Of a stretch of 64,000 bases of DNA, positions 60,057 through 64,000 are shown piece after piece. The notes below the pieces were generated by a model. That model was not told the DNA's origin. It worked only from the letters and a program-made list of their open reading frames with translations, and did no database searches. This stretch comes from Gordionus sp. m RMFG-2023 (taxonomy: Eukaryota > Nematomorpha > Gordioida > Chordodea > Parachordodidae). The stretch's first letter is position 1. Every line of letters begins with the position of its first letter. The stretch lies in contig NC_088775.1 of assembly GCF_954871325.1 (NCBI RefSeq), forward strand, positions 67,805,561 to 67,869,560, given 5' to 3'. Position numbers and translations under genes: made by a program.

Positions 60057-61290
60057 TAGTGTTGTTAATCGACTGAGTCGAGTCGACGGAGTCGAAAACT
60101 GAGTCAAGTTTTGGGTCAAAAAAATCGACCCAAACTGACTTGAGTTATAAACTCAGGTCACTAGAGGACGAATATTTTATGAACTTGAGTCGTCGACTAG
60201 AGGACGAATATTTATAAACTTGAGTCGTCGACTAGAGGACAAATATTTTATGAACTTGAGTCGTCGACTAGAGGACGAATATTTCTGATCTATTATTATT
60301 TATTATTAATTAAGATAGTTTTTGTATTTTACTATTTTCGACTTCCAACTTGAGTCGTGACTCGTGAATATAATTATATAGTTGAGTCGACTAGAGGACG
60401 AATATTTCTATGAACTTGAGTCGTCGACTAGAGGACGAATATTTCAAATTTGGTATTATTAATTAAGATATTTTTTGTATTTTACATTTCCTACTTTAGA
60501 CCTTCATGACTCGTTAAGTTATTATAAATTTTATAGTTGTGTCGACTAGAGGACCAATAGTTCTATGAACTTGAGTCGACTAGAGGACGAATATTTCAAA
60601 TTAGTTATTATTATTTAAGATATTTTTTGTTTTTTACATTTTTTACTTTAGACTTTCATGAGTCGTTAATATAAATTATATAGTTGTGTCGAGAGGATCA
60701 ATAGTTCTATGAACTTGAGTCGACTAGAGGACGAATATTTGAAATTTGGTATTATTAATGAAGATATTTTTTGTTTTTTACATTTTTTACTTTAGACTTT
60801 CATGAGTCGTTAATACAAACTATATAGTTGTGTCGATTAATCAATAGTTCTATGAACTTGAGTTGACTAGAGGACGAATATTTTAAAATAGATATTATTA
60901 TTTAATCTATTTGTTCTGTTATTTACATTTTACTTAAGACTTCCAACCTGTGTCGTGAATACAAAATATATAGTTGTCGACTAGAGGACGAATAGTTCTT
61001 TGAAATTTTGAGTCGTCAATTTGAGTCGACTAGAGGATGAACTTCTAATTAATTATTATTTAAGATATTTGTTCTGTTATTTACATTTTTTTACTTTAGA
61101 CATCCAACTTGATTTAGGAATACAAATTATATAGTTGAGTCGACTTGAGGACGAATTTTTCAATGAACTAGAATCGTCAATTTAAGTTGACTAGAGGACG
61201 AATATTTCAAATTAATTATTATTATTTAAGATATTTGTTCTGTTATTTATATTTTATTACTTAAGACTTCCAACTTGAATCGTGAATACC
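60057..61290. repeat. hAT MITE end followed by a two-level satellite array
   Basis: Starts TAGTGTTGTTAATCGACTGA, the same MITE end as at 57846. From about 60140 GTCGACTAGAGGACGAATAT recurs about fourteen times. At first it has a 40-45 bp spacing with TTTATGAACTTGA. From about 60270 it lies in a longer unit of 140-165 bp that adds an AT part (TTATTATT, TTAAGATATTTTTTGT, ACTTTAGAC). So a short repeat was captured in a longer one. No right-hand MITE end is recognised. Confidence 0.85.
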
Positions 61291-62152
61291 AGTTATTTAC
61301 ATAATTATCTTATTCCTCATTTTATTTTATCAAATAAATTCTTATTAACATTTTTTGATTGAATACTCAAAAAAATTCTTATTTACCTTTTTTTGATTGA
61401 ATAATAATCTGAAATAATAAAATATTTTGCAGGTATCTGAATATTTTGAAATTATATCTCAACCGTATTTTGAATTTTATATAAGACAGACGTGTGATAA
61501 TAATCAAACTATGAGATGACGGGTGAATCTTCTTTAGCACTCCTCCTCATCTGTATTTAATTTATTTTTAGTATTTCTAGTTCTTCTTTTAGGTAATTAT
61601 TATTTTTTATTTCAAATTTATTATTATTTAAGATTCATATACTTCATTATCTTATTCCTCTATTTATTTGATCAAATAAATTCTTATAAACATTTTTTGA
61701 TTGAATACTCAATTAAATCCTTATTTACATTTTTTGAATGAATTATATTCTTAAAAATTATTTTGCAGGTATCTGAATATTTTGATTATATCTCACCATT
61801 ATTTAAATTTTATATAAGAAAACCATACGTGTAATAATAATCAAAATTACGAGATGATGGGTGAATTTTCTTTAGAACTCTTCCTTAGCTGTATATAATA
61901 TATATTTAGTATTTTTATAGTCCCTCTTTAGTCATTCTTTTAGATAATTATTTTATTTTATAATTAATGGTTAATAGCTTTTAAAATATTTAAAAAATCA
62001 CCTCTTTAGTAAAAAATTATCTTATCTTAATCTAATCAAACAACAATTACATAATTTACTTTATTTTTCTGTTTCTAAATAAGATATAATAATATAAATA
62101 TAACATAAGAAAAAAATATTATATGGTATAACATAAGAAAAAAATATAGATA

Positions 62153-62447
62153 TTATTGCCATATATCGATATCCCAGTTATTTAAGGATAAACAATGCTT
62201 TAAGGTGGATGGTGACATCCTATTTCTTTTTTTCGTCAGGAAATCCACTGTCTTGCTAAAGGCTCTCTCACTCGGCACACTTGATGATTGCTGGGCAAGA
62301 AAATCTTTTGCAATCAGCGACAATGTAGGATAGATAAGGCTATTTTTTTCCCACCAATCTAGTATATTCGTTGTAGGGGACGCTACTTTATCATCGAGAT
62401 AATCCTTGATCTCATCTTTTATAAGATCAGGGAATTCATATGCCTCC
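62153..62447 (-). CDS. hAT-E transposase, C-terminal exon
   Basis: An open exon of 98 codons from an AG acceptor (TTTTTAG at 62454-62448) to TAA at 62153. It reads EAYEFPDLIKDEIKDYLDD, NILDWWEKNSLIYPTLSLIA, SSSVPSERAFSKTVDFLTKK and ends NNWDIDIWQ. This is the complete dimerisation region with the catalytic glutamate, close in style to hAT-A (NILDWWE). It has no ATG of its own because it is an internal-to-last exon. Upstream pieces lie at about 62690-62640 (NYVATLLDPKIKL) and 62625-62490, with a frame change between them. Confidence 0.75.
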
Positions 62448-62849
62448 CTAAAAATTATAATATAATATAATATATTTTAATTACTTTCTCAATTCGTGAT
62501 GCATGCAAACAGAATACGGCTGAGTATCCATGTCATCTCGTAAACAATAGATCTGTTAGATGGAAATTCAAAACCTTTATATAATATTTTAAATTTTTCC
62601 ATATAGTCCGCCTTAACTAATATTTTAGGCATATATTTAATTTTATTTTAGGATCAAGTAATGTAGCCACATAATTACTAAATGTGCTCACATACGATGC
62701 GCCGAATTAACGCCGCGCCGAATTTCCGCGCCGAATTGACGTGGAACTTATAATTTTACCTCCGAATAAGGGTCTATATCATCAGGCATTATGTTAATGT
62801 CGTCCACGTCCTCATTTTTGTCATAGTTACTAACATTTTCTGAGTCATT

Positions 62850-63150
62850 CACAGAGTCGAATAAGAAAATAATATACGCCGCAGTCATATAAAAATAAAT
62901 CTTCAAGCTATCAATACAAAATATGGAATTTTAAAATACTTTTAATTTTATTTTATAAGTTAGAATTTTAATAAAATAAATATTTAAAATTTAATTATTA
63001 TTGTTTATTTTTTTTATATCAGTATTTATTCGAATAAGAAATTAAAATTAATATATGCCGCAGTCATATAAATAATAAATCTAAAACAAAATATTAATAC
63101 AAAATATCGTATTTTAAAATACTTTTAATTTTATTTTATATCTTAGAATT
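62850..63150. repeat. ~185-bp direct duplication in hAT-E
   Basis: CGCCGCAGTCATATAAAAAT at about 62878 and TGCCGCAGTCATATAAATAA at about 63056 start two copies, each followed by AATACAAAATAT and TTTTAAAATACTTTTAATTT. The copies are about 85 percent alike. Confidence 0.7.
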
Positions 63151-63190
63151 TTATTAAATTAATTATTAGATTAAATATATTTAATTAAAA

Positions 63191-63213
63191 AGATTCAATA
63201 CCATACTGTATGG
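63191..63213. repeat. 23-bp palindrome
   Basis: CAATACCATAC, one T, GTATGGTATTG: an 11-bp perfect hairpin with a single-base centre. No context suggests a function. Confidence 0.6.
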
Positions 63214-64000
63214 TATTGTATAATTTATATACAACACATGTATGCATTTTTGTTTTTTTTATATTTAAAATTTTATTTAAAAAAATGTCATAAAATTGAC
63301 TCAACTTCAACACATGAGGATCGATTGAATCAATAAAAACACACAATTCCATCCCAGATAAAAATATTTTGTTTAAAAATAAAATATATTTTCAATCTAA
63401 TCTAGTAAATAATCATAATAGAATTTTTTTTCTTATTTTTTATATTTATAAATTTAAATATAATAAATCTTCTATTTTTTGAGTTTTAAAATAATTTCCG
63501 GTATTAGAAAAAGAGGATTCAAAACAACAGACCGGTCATGACACCTTCATTAAATGTGTCAATATGTCTAGATTTAATAGTATCGCTATCTTCTATCATA
63601 GTTCAGAATTAAGTACGAACTTTCTGGCCATATTTGTTTAATTTTATCGCTATTTTTTAAACACGTATATTTATTTTTTTCTTCTAATTTTATATATGTA
63701 TCTTGGACAAGTACATTTGATATTATTAAAATATTTTAATAGTTATTAACCATTAATGACTAAATAAAATAATTACCTAAAAGAGGGACTATAAATATAC
63801 TTAATATATATTAAATACAGATGAGGAGGAATGCTAAAGAAGATTCACCCGTCATCTCATAGTTTTGATTATTATCACATGTCTGTCTTATATAAAATTC
63901 AAAATATAGTTGAGATATAATTTCAAAATATTCAGATACCTGCAAAATATTTTATTATTTGAGAATATTATTCAATCGTAAATAAGAATTTTTTTGAGTA

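Larger units (their letters stand above)
61300..64000 (-). mobile_element. hAT-E element with long inverted ends, runs off the window
   Basis: A segment with AAAATATTTTGCAGGTATCT, AATAATAATCAAA and TGAGATGACGGGTGAAT occurs at about 61310-61620, again in direct order at 61660-61990, and inverted at about 63745-64000. The inner pair brackets a hAT transposase gene on the minus strand, so I read them as long terminal inverted repeats with one arm duplicated. The right end is outside the window. Confidence 0.65.

Overview
The window is a very AT-rich (roughly three quarters A+T by eye) piece of an animal genome made mostly of transposable elements piled into one another. The animal assignment rests on three host-type genes with spliceosomal introns: the 5' part of a cytoplasmic asparaginyl-tRNA synthetase (NARS1, minus strand, 20194-21098), a piece of the splicing factor CWC22 (plus, 38183-39051) and a MADF/BESS-domain gene (plus, 29338-30172). 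Most of their introns are only 39-48 bp long. An AT-rich, tiny-intron, hAT-loaded genome would suit a fast-evolving small invertebrate such as a myxozoan or an orthonectid, but the species cannot be decided from this sequence. No rRNA, convincing tRNA or CRISPR array was seen.

Layout. 0-15 kb: TAGTGTTGTTA-ended MITEs, then an old hAT transposase gene (1785-2245 and 13856-14540) split by a Ty3/Gypsy fossil (about 2330-13855), which itself holds a MITE (3009-3231) and two inverted copies of one hAT element (5279-9118 and 9684-13740), each carrying the same second hAT element inside. 15-21 kb: a 65-bp minisatellite, hAT and TA-flanked MITEs, a worn hAT gene and NARS1. 21-30 kb: a second Ty3/Gypsy fossil on the minus strand (21756-29333) with a ZMYM1-like hAT inserted (24889-27907), then the MADF/BESS gene. 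30.8-37.6 kb: a small MITE (8-bp duplication CTTATGTT) that holds a 5.9-kb ZMYM1-like hAT and a second copy of the same MITE. 37.8-47.3 kb: a PIF/Harbinger scrap, CWC22, and a DNA transposon with inverted repeats of about 750 bp and an unusual DDE transposase, split by a third Ty3/Gypsy element (40553-45384) and carrying another hAT MITE. 48.3-50.8 kb: a hAT inside a hAT. 51.8-57.2 kb: an endonuclease-type LINE split by a well-preserved hAT (53844-57043). 57.8-61.3 kb: satellite arrays, two of which begin with hAT MITE ends. 61.3-64 kb: a further hAT with long inverted repeats that runs off the window.

The host genes are remnants: NARS1 lacks its catalytic core within the window, CWC22 stops at its third exon, and the MADF/BESS gene carries stops. 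The strongest evidence in the window is structural: at least nine insertions can be read from matching terminal repeats plus 8-bp (hAT) or 5-bp (LTR) target duplications, which gives a relative order of events at each locus.
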